A stretch of DNA of 34,401 nt. It comes from an uncultured Eubacteriales bacterium (GTDB lineage Bacteria > Bacillota > Clostridia > Oscillospirales > CAG-272). The translations under genes and the position numbers were made by a program. The stretch spans positions 1 to 34,401 of the forward strand of contig CASGAQ010000015.1 of NCBI GenBank assembly GCA_949299535.1. Direction: 5' to 3'. Shown one piece after another: positions 25,601 through 34,401 of this stretch; the stretch's first letter is position 1, and every line of letters starts with the position of its first letter. A model generated the notes under the pieces. The model saw only the letters and a list, made by a program, of their open reading frames with translations. It ran no database searches and was not told the origin of the DNA.

Positions 25601-25879
25601 CTGACCGCCTATTCCGGGAAGGATAGCATCGGGACGTTCATGGCGGATTATCTTCGCAACATATTCAAGCGTGAGCGGCTCCATGTAAACTTTATCCGCA
25701 ATTGTCGTATCCGTCATGATGGTCGCAGGGTTGGAATTACAGAGAATTACCTCATACCCCTCTTCCTTGAGAGCCAGACACGCCTGCGTGCCGGCATAGT
25801 CAAATTCCGCCGCCTGACCTATTACGATGGGGCCTGAGCCGATAACGAGTATTTTCTTTATATCTGTTCTTTTAGGCAT
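22700..25879 (-). CDS. carB: Carbamoyl-phosphate synthase large subunit
   Basis: A 1059-residue protein, normal length. Two homologous ATP-grasp halves begin [20 protein letters not shown] (9-28) and [20 protein letters not shown] (about 551), and each contains the IEVNPRxSRxSALASKATG-type loop. The C-terminal MGS-like allosteric domain (about 935-1059) ends GVSTIDS. It makes carbamoyl phosphate from bicarbonate, two ATP and ammonia tunnelled from CarA, feeding pyrimidines and arginine. Its ATG overlaps the last eight bases of carA (25872-25879), with GGAGG just upstream inside carA, a typical coupled pair. Confidence 0.98.
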   Translation of the reverse strand: MPKRTDIKKILVIGSGPIVIGQAAEFDYAGTQACLALKEEGYEVILCNSNPATIMTDTTIADKVYMEPLTLEYVAKIIRHERPDAILPGIGGQTGLNLAMQLKKKGVLKECRVELLGTDSDSIERAEDRELFKELCASLGEPVLPSDIANTAEDGKAIAEKIGYPVVLRPAFTLGGTGGGFANDESEFMDLIGNALALSPVHQVLIEKSIKGFKEIEYEVIRDKNDTAITVCNMENLDPVGIHTGDSIVVCPSQTLTNKEYHMLRDSALKIIRELKIEGGCNVQFALDPESFQYYLIEVNPRVSRSSALASKASGYPIARVSAKIGVGMTLDEIMLANTPASFEPALDYVVTKMPRFPFDKFTDANQKLGTQMKATGEVMSVGRTFEESLLKAVRSLEIGVYHLHMNKFDSQTTEELLSYITVGTDDRIYAIAELLRRGDYIDEIANSTKIDRFFLRKIRNITDAEKKLKNEVFNAKALYSAKRMGFSDKEIAALWDISEQRVYETRTLCGIFPIYKMIDTCASEFESYVPYFYSTYEEEEESVVSDKKKIIVLGSGPIRIGQGVEFDYSTVHAVKTIKEAGYEAIIINNNPETVSTDYTTSDKLYFEPLCVEDVMNIIHHENPIGVIASLGGQTAINLAQPLAERGVKIIGTDCDAIEKAENRKAFEKLLHELDIPQPKGMAVTNIEAGVRAAEEIGYPVLVRPSFVLGGRAMQIVAKEEQLRHYLKTAVEIDEDKPVLVDKYICGKEVEVDAVCDGTDVFVPGIMELVERTGIHSGDSISVYPAFSISDKVKATILEYAKKLGIGIGIRGLFNIQFIVDKDENVFIIEVNPRSSRTVPFLSKATGFSLADIATHVCLGTSLREQGIYEIYPAEKKRWYVKSPAFSFSKLHGMDAYLSPEMKSTGEAIGYDDKLHRAMYKALVASGIKLQNYGTVMVTLADEDKEEALPLVRRFYDMGFNIEATIGTADFLKSHGIRTRVRRKISEGSTEILDSIRAGYVSYVINTRAVLSGVHYEDGAKIRRCAAENNVTIFTSLDTVKVILDVLEEITIGVSTIDS

Positions 25880-26966
25880 TTCTCTTTTCCTCCATCATTT
25901 TTATGAATCGGTCAAACAAATACGCGCTGTCCTGAGGTCCCGGCGCGCTTTCGGGGTGGTACTGAACGCTGAAAATGTTGTCTTCGGCGCACTCAATACC
26001 TTCTATCGTGGAATCCAGGATATTTATATGAGTTACTCGCAAAGGAGTTTTCTCAAGACTTTCTTTATCTACCGCGTATGAATGATTTTGAGAAGTTATC
26101 TCTATCTTGCCCGTAGAAAGATTTTTTACGGGGTGATTTCCGCCTCTGTGACCGAACTTGAGTTTATATGTCTTTGCTCCGTATGCAAGTGAGATTATCT
26201 GATGTCCAAGGCAAATACCGAAGATGGGATATTTTCCATGAAGCTTCTTAACAAGTTCGATCACAGGAACAGCCTCCGTTGGGTCGCCGGGACCGTTGGA
26301 GATGAAAATGCCGTCCGGAGCTGCTTTATCTATCTCATCGGCGGTAACATTCCAAGGAAATACCGTCACATCGCACGCGCGGGCGTTAAGAGAACGCACT
26401 ATATTCTGCTTCATGCCGCAGTCGATAGCGGCAACGCGATATTTCGCATTTTCCGCAGGATATTCAGCAACCTTTTTACGGCTTACCTTTGATACGGCGT
26501 CGTGAAGAGGCGTAAATGCGTTTATTTTGGCAAGAGCCTCCTCTTTGCTTGTCTTGATATCTGTAATTATGGCAAGGCGCGAGCCGAGATCTCTTATCGA
26601 ACGAACGAGTTTTCGTGTATCAACGCCGTATATACCGGGAATATGATATTCGCGCATGACACAAGCCAAAGTTTTAACGCTGCGAAAGTTGGACGGCTCA
26701 TCATTGTAATCTCTTACGACCAATCCGCCGATAGTAGGAGTTTCGGTTTCAAAATCATCTTCCGCTATGCCGTAGTTGCCTATGAGCGGATACGCCATAA
26801 CAACTGTTTGATATGTGTAAGACGGGTCGGAAATTATCTCTTGATATCCGACGGGAGATGTGTTGAATACTACCTCGGTTATTCGTTCGCAGTCGTCTCC
26901 GAAAGCGTATCCGAGATATTCGCTTCCGTCTTCCAATACGAGCTTTTTGTTATATTCAAATTCCAT
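25872..26966 (-). CDS. carA: Carbamoyl-phosphate synthase small subunit
   Basis: A 364-residue glutamine amidotransferase subunit. An N-terminal CarA domain (1-150, [17 protein letters not shown]) is followed by a class I GATase domain with nucleophile C252 in GICLGHQ and H337/E339 in VQYHPES. It releases ammonia from glutamine for CarB. Start ATG 26966 is preferred because GAGG lies six bases upstream and it clears the purF stop by eight bases; a GTG 12 bases earlier would overlap purF and lacks a site. Confidence 0.97.
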   Translation of the reverse strand: MEFEYNKKLVLEDGSEYLGYAFGDDCERITEVVFNTSPVGYQEIISDPSYTYQTVVMAYPLIGNYGIAEDDFETETPTIGGLVVRDYNDEPSNFRSVKTLACVMREYHIPGIYGVDTRKLVRSIRDLGSRLAIITDIKTSKEEALAKINAFTPLHDAVSKVSRKKVAEYPAENAKYRVAAIDCGMKQNIVRSLNARACDVTVFPWNVTADEIDKAAPDGIFISNGPGDPTEAVPVIELVKKLHGKYPIFGICLGHQIISLAYGAKTYKLKFGHRGGNHPVKNLSTGKIEITSQNHSYAVDKESLEKTPLRVTHINILDSTIEGIECAEDNIFSVQYHPESAPGPQDSAYLFDRFIKMMEEKRNA

Positions 26967-26974
26967 ACTGTTCC

Positions 26975-28405
26975 TCACTTTTTCGTCTTAATTTTTTCCG
27001 AAAGTCTTTGTTCGAATCTGTCCTTGCTTATATTGCTTGGGATAGGCGTGGGATATTCTCCTCCGAAACAAGCCGAACAATACTCGTGTCCGCCGGTAAG
27101 CTGACATAATCCCTCCATCGGCAGAAAGCCGAGGCTGTCCGCTTCTATAAGCTCCGCTATCTCCTCCGTGCTGTGGTGATTCGCTATAAGATGTTCTTCA
27201 GAATCTATATCGGTTCCGTAATAGCACGGGTGCAGAAACGGAGGCGATGATATACGTATATGAATCTCCGAAGCTCCGGCTTCACGAAGCAGTTTGACTA
27301 TGCGTTTGCTAGTCGTTCCGCGGACGATGGAGTCGTCTATAAGCACAACTCTTTTTCCCTCAAGCACGCTTTTTATGGGAGCAAGCTTTATCTTTACCTT
27401 GTCTATACGGTTATTCTGCCCGGGTGAGATAAAGGTTCTGCCGATGTATTTATTTTTTATAAGTCCGATGCCATACGGTATTCCGGACTCTTTTGAAAAT
27501 CCGAGAGCCGCGTCAAGTCCCGAATCAGGAACTCCTATTACTATATCCGCGTCGGCAGGATAGGCCTTGGCAAGTATCTCGCCCGCCTTGAATCTCGATT
27601 CATGGACTGATATACCGTCTATCTCCGAATCCGGACGAGCAAAATAAATATACTCGAAAACGCAAGTCCGGCGAGGCTTTTCCTTGCAATGTTCACTGCG
27701 CGAAAAAATTCCGTCTTTACTGAAGATCAATATTTCTCCCGGAAGAAGATCTCTTACAAATTCCGCTCCTACCGCGCGCAAAGCGCAGTTTTCGGAAGCT
27801 ACGACATATTCCCCATCGCTTGTTTTTCCGTAACAAAGCGGGCGGAATCCATAAGGATCTCTTGCCGCGATGAGCTTTGCGGCAGACATCAGCACCAAAG
27901 AATATGCGCCTTCAAGCCGTGACATGGCGCGGCTGAGAGCTTCCTCTATGCTCGACGAATCAAGTCTTTCTTTTGTGACTATATACGCAATGGTTTCCGT
28001 ATCGCTTGTGGTATGGAAGATGGCTCCCGAAAGCTCCAGTTCGTTTCTCAAATTCCATGCATTCGTCAGGTTGCCGTTATGTGCAAGAGCCATTTTTCCT
28101 TTTTGATGATTTACTTCTATCGGCTGGCAATTGCTTCTCGTATTGCCGCCCGTTGTGCCGTAGCGAACATGACCGACCGCCATATTTCCTTTAGGGAAAC
28201 GAGATAATACGTCTCCGGTAAAAACTTCGCTTACAAGTCCCAAGTCTTTGTGCGAGGTGAAGATGCCGTCATCGCATACGACGATACCGCATCCCTCCTG
28301 ACCTCTGTGCTGGAGCGCATAAAGACCATAATACACCGTGCTTGCCACGTCCTCAGTCTTCGGCGCGAATACTCCGAACACACCGCATTCTTCATGAATA
28401 CTCAT
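26975..28405 (-). CDS. purF: Amidophosphoribosyltransferase
   Basis: A 476-residue enzyme of purine synthesis step one: PRPP plus glutamine to phosphoribosylamine. The Ntn-hydrolase nucleophile is C7 after a six-residue propeptide (MSIHEE), as in the Bacillus enzyme. The PRPP loop is VVLIDDSIVRGTT (353-365). Four cysteines fit the 4Fe-4S cluster of the Bacillus-type enzyme: C248, C394, C443 and C446. AGGTGA lies seven bases upstream of ATG. It is separated from other purine genes and sits between pyrG and carA, with gaps of 21 and 8 bases, which places it in a pyrimidine/amidotransferase operon. Confidence 0.97.
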   Translation of the reverse strand: MSIHEECGVFGVFAPKTEDVASTVYYGLYALQHRGQEGCGIVVCDDGIFTSHKDLGLVSEVFTGDVLSRFPKGNMAVGHVRYGTTGGNTRSNCQPIEVNHQKGKMALAHNGNLTNAWNLRNELELSGAIFHTTSDTETIAYIVTKERLDSSSIEEALSRAMSRLEGAYSLVLMSAAKLIAARDPYGFRPLCYGKTSDGEYVVASENCALRAVGAEFVRDLLPGEILIFSKDGIFSRSEHCKEKPRRTCVFEYIYFARPDSEIDGISVHESRFKAGEILAKAYPADADIVIGVPDSGLDAALGFSKESGIPYGIGLIKNKYIGRTFISPGQNNRIDKVKIKLAPIKSVLEGKRVVLIDDSIVRGTTSKRIVKLLREAGASEIHIRISSPPFLHPCYYGTDIDSEEHLIANHHSTEEIAELIEADSLGFLPMEGLCQLTGGHEYCSACFGGEYPTPIPSNISKDRFEQRLSEKIKTKK

Positions 28406-28426
28406 ACTTTTCTCACCTGTTCCCGA

Positions 28427-30088
<1,662 letters not shown>

Positions 30089-31669
30089 TTATTCTCCGCT
30101 CGCCCCGTAGTTTGAAAGCACTCTTGCGGAAGGATCGTTTACATCGCATCCTTCCCACGATTTGTTCGGCATCCAGAAATCCGCTATCATCTGCGATTGT
30201 CCCGGATAATATTTTTCAAATATCTCGCGGTACAAAAGCGACTCTTTTGTAAACGGGCGCGCGTGAGTGTATTTTTCCTTCTTTTCGATAAATTCTGATT
30301 CTGTATAATATTTTTCCGCGTACTCTTTAAGGTAATCTACCATAGAATGTCCGACCGCGTCGGAGAATGCCGCTTTTTCGCGGTAAAGTATCTCTTGCGG
30401 CAGATAATCCCCTTCAAATGCGCGGCGTAGGAGATATTTGCCTTTTCCGTACTTATTGAGCTTCATTTTCGGATCAACGGACATAACGTATTCCACAAAA
30501 TCAAGATCGCCGAAAGGCACGCGAGCCTCAAGCGAGTTTACGGAAATACATCTGTCCGCACGCAGAACATCATACATATAAAGCTCTCTTATTCGCTTGC
30601 AGGCTTCTTCCTGAAAAGCCTCTGCGCTCGGCGCAAAATCCGTATATTTATATCCGAAAAGCTCGTCGGATATCTCTCCCGTAAGCAAAACGCGGATATC
30701 TGTATTCCCATGTATATATTTGCATACAAGATACATACCTATGCTCGCGCGTATCGTCGTGATGTCGAACGTGCCGAGAAGCGCTATAACAGGTTCAAGC
30801 GCCGCTATTACGTCTTTCTCGGAGATGATGACCTCGGTATGCTCGCTGCCGATATGGTCAGCTACCTTTTTTGCGTATCTGAGATCGATGGCGTCTCCGC
30901 TCATACCTATTGCGAAAGTCTTTATGGGCTTTTCGCTTTTTTTGGCAGCTATCGAGCATACGAGAGAAGAATCAAGTCCGCCCGAAAGCAGGAATCCTAC
31001 CTTTGCGTCGGCAACAAGTCTTTTTTCCACGCCTGCGATAAGTTTTTCGCGGATATTTTTGCATACCTCATCAATGCTGTCACAGCATACTTTCACCGTT
31101 CTCGTCATGTCGCGGTAGCATACAAATGCACCGCCCTTATAGTAATGGCCGGGAGGAAACGGCATAATTTTTTCAGCAATTCCAACAAGGTTTTTAGCCT
31201 CGCTTGCAAAAACAATAACGCCGTTTTTATCATATCCGTAGAACAGCGGACGTATGCCGATCGGGTCGCGCGCGGCTATGTACTCCTTAGTACGTCCGTC
31301 GAAAATTATGAGCGCGAACTCCGCGTCAAGCATTGCGAACATATCCGTACCGTATTCTCCGTACATGGGAAGAAGAACTTCGCAGTCGCTTTCGCTTTTG
31401 AAAGCGTAGCCTTTTGTGCGCAGTTCTTCTTTTATCTTCTCAAACCCGTATATCTCGCCGTTGCAGACAGCGAAACTGCCGTCAAGTTCAAACGGCTGCA
31501 TTCCTTCGGGATGAAGTCCCATTATCGCCAAACGATGAAATCCCAAAAGTCCGCTTCCCGTATCGATTATTTTGCTGTCGTCGGGACCGCGGGAAACAGT
31601 CTTGTCAAATCCCTTCTTAAAAACATCAAAACTTACACCGCTTGAACAGTAACCCATAATAGAACACAT
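30089..31669 (-). CDS. asnB: Asparagine synthetase B, glutamine-hydrolysing
   Basis: A 526-residue enzyme of the E. coli AsnB type. The GATase nucleophile is C2 (MCSIMGY, so the initiator Met must be removed), with SRGPDD and NGEIYG in the Ntn domain. The synthetase domain carries the ATP pyrophosphatase loop LLSGGLDSS (227-235) and TGEISDELFGY. It makes Asn from Asp, ATP and Gln. GGAGG eight bases before ATG. The leader at 31705-31912 is an asparagine-type T-box, which independently supports the function. Confidence 0.97.
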   Translation of the reverse strand: MCSIMGYCSSGVSFDVFKKGFDKTVSRGPDDSKIIDTGSGLLGFHRLAIMGLHPEGMQPFELDGSFAVCNGEIYGFEKIKEELRTKGYAFKSESDCEVLLPMYGEYGTDMFAMLDAEFALIIFDGRTKEYIAARDPIGIRPLFYGYDKNGVIVFASEAKNLVGIAEKIMPFPPGHYYKGGAFVCYRDMTRTVKVCCDSIDEVCKNIREKLIAGVEKRLVADAKVGFLLSGGLDSSLVCSIAAKKSEKPIKTFAIGMSGDAIDLRYAKKVADHIGSEHTEVIISEKDVIAALEPVIALLGTFDITTIRASIGMYLVCKYIHGNTDIRVLLTGEISDELFGYKYTDFAPSAEAFQEEACKRIRELYMYDVLRADRCISVNSLEARVPFGDLDFVEYVMSVDPKMKLNKYGKGKYLLRRAFEGDYLPQEILYREKAAFSDAVGHSMVDYLKEYAEKYYTESEFIEKKEKYTHARPFTKESLLYREIFEKYYPGQSQMIADFWMPNKSWEGCDVNDPSARVLSNYGASGE

Positions 31670-31704
31670 AATAAATACCTCCGTAAAATTATATCAGCAA
31701 TATT

Positions 31705-31912
31705 ATAGGGCAAGTGCTGTCTCGCGGTGCCACCTATATTTTTTCTCCGGACCTCAAACAAGGTCTTGCCGAATAACGCACGGCTGATTCGGCTTCCCTA
31801 CTCGGATATCTCTTTTCAGGTCGCAGCTCGAAAAGTGTTATTCGCACGGGCTTGCCGCATGGCTCTCACCTTTTCCACACTCTCTGTGGACAAGTTGACC
31901 GCGCTACTTCTC
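31705..31912 (-). promoter_or_regulatory. T-box leader, probable asparagine specificity, upstream of asnB
   Basis: The minus-strand RNA has the T-box order: GAGAAGTAGCGCGGTC at the base of stem I (31897-31912), AGAGAG and AGGTGAGAGCC motifs, an AAC triplet in the specifier position (31837-31839), a stem III GCCGAAT...ATTCGGC and the T-box core AGGTGGCACCGCG (31723-31735). ATAGG (31733-31737) can pair with CCTAT to form the antiterminator, leaving UGGC free for the tRNA acceptor end. The variable base C fits a G discriminator base, as in tRNA-Asn. Uncharged tRNA-Asn would therefore raise expression of asnB and probably of the genes behind it. I could not find a competing hairpin with a U-tract. 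No strong promoter was found either; a TATAAG lies at about 31934. Confidence 0.88.
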
Positions 31913-32004
31913 TTTTCTCAAGCGCTTTTTTCTTATAAAATTTATTTTTCAGGCAAACATTTTGTGTAATTACCTGTCGGCAAAGCCTTATACATTACGT
32001 CGAT

Positions 32005-34098
32005 TTATCTTACGCCGAAAAGAAGTTCGCCGTATGTGGGAAACGGCCAGAACTCTTCTGCCGTAACGCTTTCCGCTTCATCGGCAATTCCGCGAAGTTC
32101 GCTCATCTTATTCAAAAGTTTGTCGCGTATAGCGTATCCCTTTTCCTCAACGCTTTCGATATCTCCGATTCGGATTATCTCCGCTTCAAGATCGTCTGTT
32201 TTCATTGCAATGCCGTCTGCAAGCAGAGCGAGCTTGCTTACGAGTTTTGTTTCGTATGCACAGGAGATCTCACTGCAAAGAGCTTTCTTGGCGCCTGCCG
32301 TCTCCGCAAGAGAAGCCGCATATTTTTCGATAGCGGGAAGTATCTGCTTTCTTGCCATGTCTGCCATGGTCTTTGCTTCGATGACGACGGACTTGCAGTA
32401 GTTGTCGAGCGTTATCTCATAACGGGATCTGATCTCAGCCTCGGTGAAAATATTGTGAGATGTAAGCATCTTAACGTTCTTTTCATCAAGTATGTGAGGT
32501 ATGCAATCAGGCGTTGTGCGATAGTTGAGCAAGCCGCGTTTTTCAGCTTCTTTTATCCATTCGTCATCGTAACCGTTGCCGTTGAAGAGTATGCGTTTGT
32601 GATCTTTAATCGTCTTTCTTATCATCTGATGGAGAGCTGTCTTAAAGTCGTCGGCTTTTTCAAGACGGTCTGCGTATATCTTCAGAGATTCCGCCACAGC
32701 AGAGTTGAGCATTATGTTCGCGCATGAAATGCTGTTGGAGGAGCCGAGCATACGGAACTCAAACTTATTGCCGGTGAACGCGAAGGGAGATGTGCGGTTT
32801 CTGTCCGTAGTATCGCGTGCAAAATTAGGAAGAACGTCTACGCCGAGCATCATTGTTTTCTTTTCCGTACCGTTGTAAGGAGTACCGTTTTCGATAGCTT
32901 CCAGGATAGCGGTAAGTTCATCTCCGAGGAATATGGAAACAACTGCGGGAGGCGCTTCGTTTGCACCGAGTCTGTGGTCGTTGCCTGCAGTTGCAACGGA
33001 TATGCGGAGCAGATCCTGATAATCATCGACAGCCTTTATAACGGCACAGAGGAAAATGAGGAACTGTGCGTTTTCATAAGGTGTTTCACCGGGAGAAAGA
33101 AGATTTACGCCTGTGTCAGTAGCAATAGACCAGTTATTGTGTTTACCGCTTCCGTTTACGCCGGCAAAGGGTTTTTCGTGCAACAGACATACAAGACCGT
33201 TTCTGAGGGCAACCTTCTGCATTATCTCCATCGTGAGCTGGTTGTGGTCAGCTGCGATATTTGTCGTTGTGTAGATGGGAGCAAGCTCATGCTGTGCCGG
33301 AGCAACTTCGTTATGCTCCGTTTTTGCAAGAACTCCGAGTTTCCAAAGTTCCTCATTAAGTTCCGCCATAAACTTGGCTACACGCGGTTTGATAACACCG
33401 AAATAATGGTCGTCCATTTCCTGCCCTTTGGGCGGGTTTGCACCGAAAAGCGTTCTGCCTGTGAACATAAGGTCTTTGCGTTTTTCGTACATCTCTCTGT
33501 CGACAAGGAAATATTCCTGTTCGGGGCCGACTGAAGTGCGTACGCACTTGACTGTCGTATTGCCGAAGAGTCTGAGAATACGCATAGCTTGGCGGTTCAG
33601 CGCCTCCATAGAACGAAGCAAAGGAGTTTTTTTATCAAGCGCATGACCGCTGTAAGAGCAGAATGCGGTGGGAATACAGAGAGTATTGTCTTTTATGAAG
33701 GCATAAGAAGTAGGATCCCATGCCGTATATCCTCTTGCCTCGAAAGTAGCGCGAAGTCCGCCGGAGGGGAAAGAAGAAGCGTCGGGCTCACCTTTTATAA
33801 GCTCCTTGCCTGAAAACTCCATAATAACGCCGCCGTCGGGAGAGGGTGAAATAAAACTGTCGTGTTTTTCCGCCGTGATACCTGTAAGGGGCTGGAACCA
33901 GTGTGTGTAATGAGTTGCGCCGTTGGCAACAGCCCAATCTTTCATTGCTATGGCAACAGCATTGGCAACGGAAAGGTCAAGACCGGCACCTTCGTCTATT
34001 GTTTTTCTCAGTGAAGTATATACCTTGGAAGAAAGACTTGCTTTCATTACTCTGTCATCAAAAACCAAACTGCCGAAATATTCAGGTACGGTTTGCAT
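32005..34098 (-). CDS. glnA: Glutamine synthetase type III (GlnN)
   Basis: A 697-residue type III glutamine synthetase, a dodecamer that makes Gln from Glu, ammonia and ATP. The length and motifs separate it from the ~450-residue type [69 protein letters not shown] and [20 protein letters not shown] carry the metal, ammonia, ATP and glutamate residues. The start at 34098 has AAGGAG upstream at ten bases. The leader has a consensus promoter and an attenuator-like hairpin. No terminator was seen after the gene, so some read-through into the asnB T-box is possible. It heads the cluster of glutamine-using genes. Confidence 0.97.
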   Translation of the reverse strand: MQTVPEYFGSLVFDDRVMKASLSSKVYTSLRKTIDEGAGLDLSVANAVAIAMKDWAVANGATHYTHWFQPLTGITAEKHDSFISPSPDGGVIMEFSGKELIKGEPDASSFPSGGLRATFEARGYTAWDPTSYAFIKDNTLCIPTAFCSYSGHALDKKTPLLRSMEALNRQAMRILRLFGNTTVKCVRTSVGPEQEYFLVDREMYEKRKDLMFTGRTLFGANPPKGQEMDDHYFGVIKPRVAKFMAELNEELWKLGVLAKTEHNEVAPAQHELAPIYTTTNIAADHNQLTMEIMQKVALRNGLVCLLHEKPFAGVNGSGKHNNWSIATDTGVNLLSPGETPYENAQFLIFLCAVIKAVDDYQDLLRISVATAGNDHRLGANEAPPAVVSIFLGDELTAILEAIENGTPYNGTEKKTMMLGVDVLPNFARDTTDRNRTSPFAFTGNKFEFRMLGSSNSISCANIMLNSAVAESLKIYADRLEKADDFKTALHQMIRKTIKDHKRILFNGNGYDDEWIKEAEKRGLLNYRTTPDCIPHILDEKNVKMLTSHNIFTEAEIRSRYEITLDNYCKSVVIEAKTMADMARKQILPAIEKYAASLAETAGAKKALCSEISCAYETKLVSKLALLADGIAMKTDDLEAEIIRIGDIESVEEKGYAIRDKLLNKMSELRGIADEAESVTAEEFWPFPTYGELLFGVR

Positions 34099-34130
34099 AA
34101 TTCATGTTCTCCTTAACAAAACAAATAAAT

Positions 34131-34179
34131 AAAAAAAGACAAAGGCGGCAATGAGGGTAATACCTCAAAGACGCCTTTG
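34131..34179 (-). terminator. Terminator-like hairpin in the glnA leader (attenuator candidate)
   Basis: CAAAGGCG (34140-34147) pairs with CGCCTTTG (34172-34179). An inner stem TGAGG/CCTCA has a six-base loop. On the minus strand TCTTTTTTT follows. The hairpin starts about ten bases after the predicted transcript start and ends 40 bases before the glnA ATG, so it must be bypassed for glnA expression. Confidence 0.82.
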
Positions 34180-34195
34180 CCTTTGTTACGAAAGC

Positions 34196-34224
34196 ATTAT
34201 ACACCTACTTCGAGGATTTGTCAA
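34196..34224 (-). promoter_or_regulatory. Sigma-A promoter of glnA
   Basis: Minus strand: TTGACA (34219-34224), 17-base spacer, TATAAT (34196-34201): perfect consensus. Confidence 0.92.
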
Positions 34225-34401
34225 GACATATTTTCGCATTTTACAAAATTCGAGTCGTGTGGTCAAAAAATCCGTTAAATGTGAATGGCGCGCGAATCTA
34301 TATTTGTTCGTTTGTCAATGATGTGAGACCGGAAAAAGCGAAAGAGTTTTGTCTATGGAGAATTGATTTTTCTGACGGAGGGAGGGCGTAGCCCGACTGA
34401 A
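34225..34401. other. Gene-free right edge
   Basis: No gene is supported here. A short plus-strand frame ending at a TAG in GGAGGGAGGGCGTAGCCCGAC has no ribosome site. The terminal GGGAGGGCGTAGCCCGACTGAA resembles the edge of the GC-rich dispersed repeats common in gut Clostridia, but only one partial copy is in the window. Confidence 0.3.

Noticed and set aside
34140..34179. ANTAR-type target RNA in the glnA leader
   Set aside because: The hexaloop does not have A at position 1 and G at position 4, and only one such hairpin was seen.
34278..34387. Short plus-strand ORF near the right edge
   Set aside because: It starts only at GTG with no ribosome site and ends inside the GC-rich repeat-like sequence; no family resemblance.

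Overview
The window looks like a chromosomal segment of an anaerobic, endospore-forming member of the Clostridia, probably a gut lineage. The evidence is a CotJC-type spore coat gene, an NfnAB pair (electron-bifurcating NADH/ferredoxin:NADP transhydrogenase), LL-diaminopimelate aminotransferase (DapL), a type III glutamine synthetase, a T-box leader and canonical sigma-A promoters with strong Shine-Dalgarno sites. Nearly all genes are on the minus strand. No tRNA, rRNA, CRISPR array or complete insertion sequence was seen.

Left edge (1 to about 795): a fragment of a mobile element on the minus strand (start of a ParA ATPase, a 59-residue small protein with its own terminator, and a truncated, apparently frameshifted small gene). 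It abuts the C-terminal two thirds of cotJC with no inverted repeat or integrase visible, so this is either a real insertion edge or an assembly join. Next come an MgtC-like membrane protein (1.3-2.0 kb), a pepT plus GH78-like glycosidase operon (2.1-5.5 kb), a YugP-like membrane zinc protease facing a YgjP/SprT-like metalloprotein (5.6-7.0 kb), and a DUF6056-like membrane protein co-transcribed with a Gfo/Idh/MocA oxidoreductase (7.1-9.7 kb).

Middle (10-20.6 kb): nfnB-nfnA; then a four-gene operon that looks like a surface-glycan O-acylation cassette: a lipoprotein with repeat, LRR_5 and SGNH-like parts, a small membrane protein, an MBOAT acyltransferase, and an anchored SGNH-like protein with a C-terminal LRR_5. 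Divergent from it is an OmpR-type response regulator that lacks the phospho-acceptor Asp. A MarR repressor with a candidate operator follows. The heterodimeric ABC exporter locus behind it has collapsed into one out-of-frame hybrid.

Right part (20.7-34.2 kb): a minus-strand run glnA, asnB, pyrG, purF, carA, carB, dapF, dapL. It combines glutamine synthesis with four glutamine-amidotransferase steps (Asn, CTP, purine and carbamoyl-phosphate synthesis) and two lysine/peptidoglycan precursor enzymes. asnB has an asparagine-type T-box leader; no U-tract terminator could be found in it. glnA has a perfect consensus promoter followed at once by an intrinsic-terminator hairpin. Tight spacing from asnB to dapL suggests one long transcript, so Asn-tRNA charging could influence nucleotide and cell-wall precursor synthesis. 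The last ~120 bases hold no supported gene.
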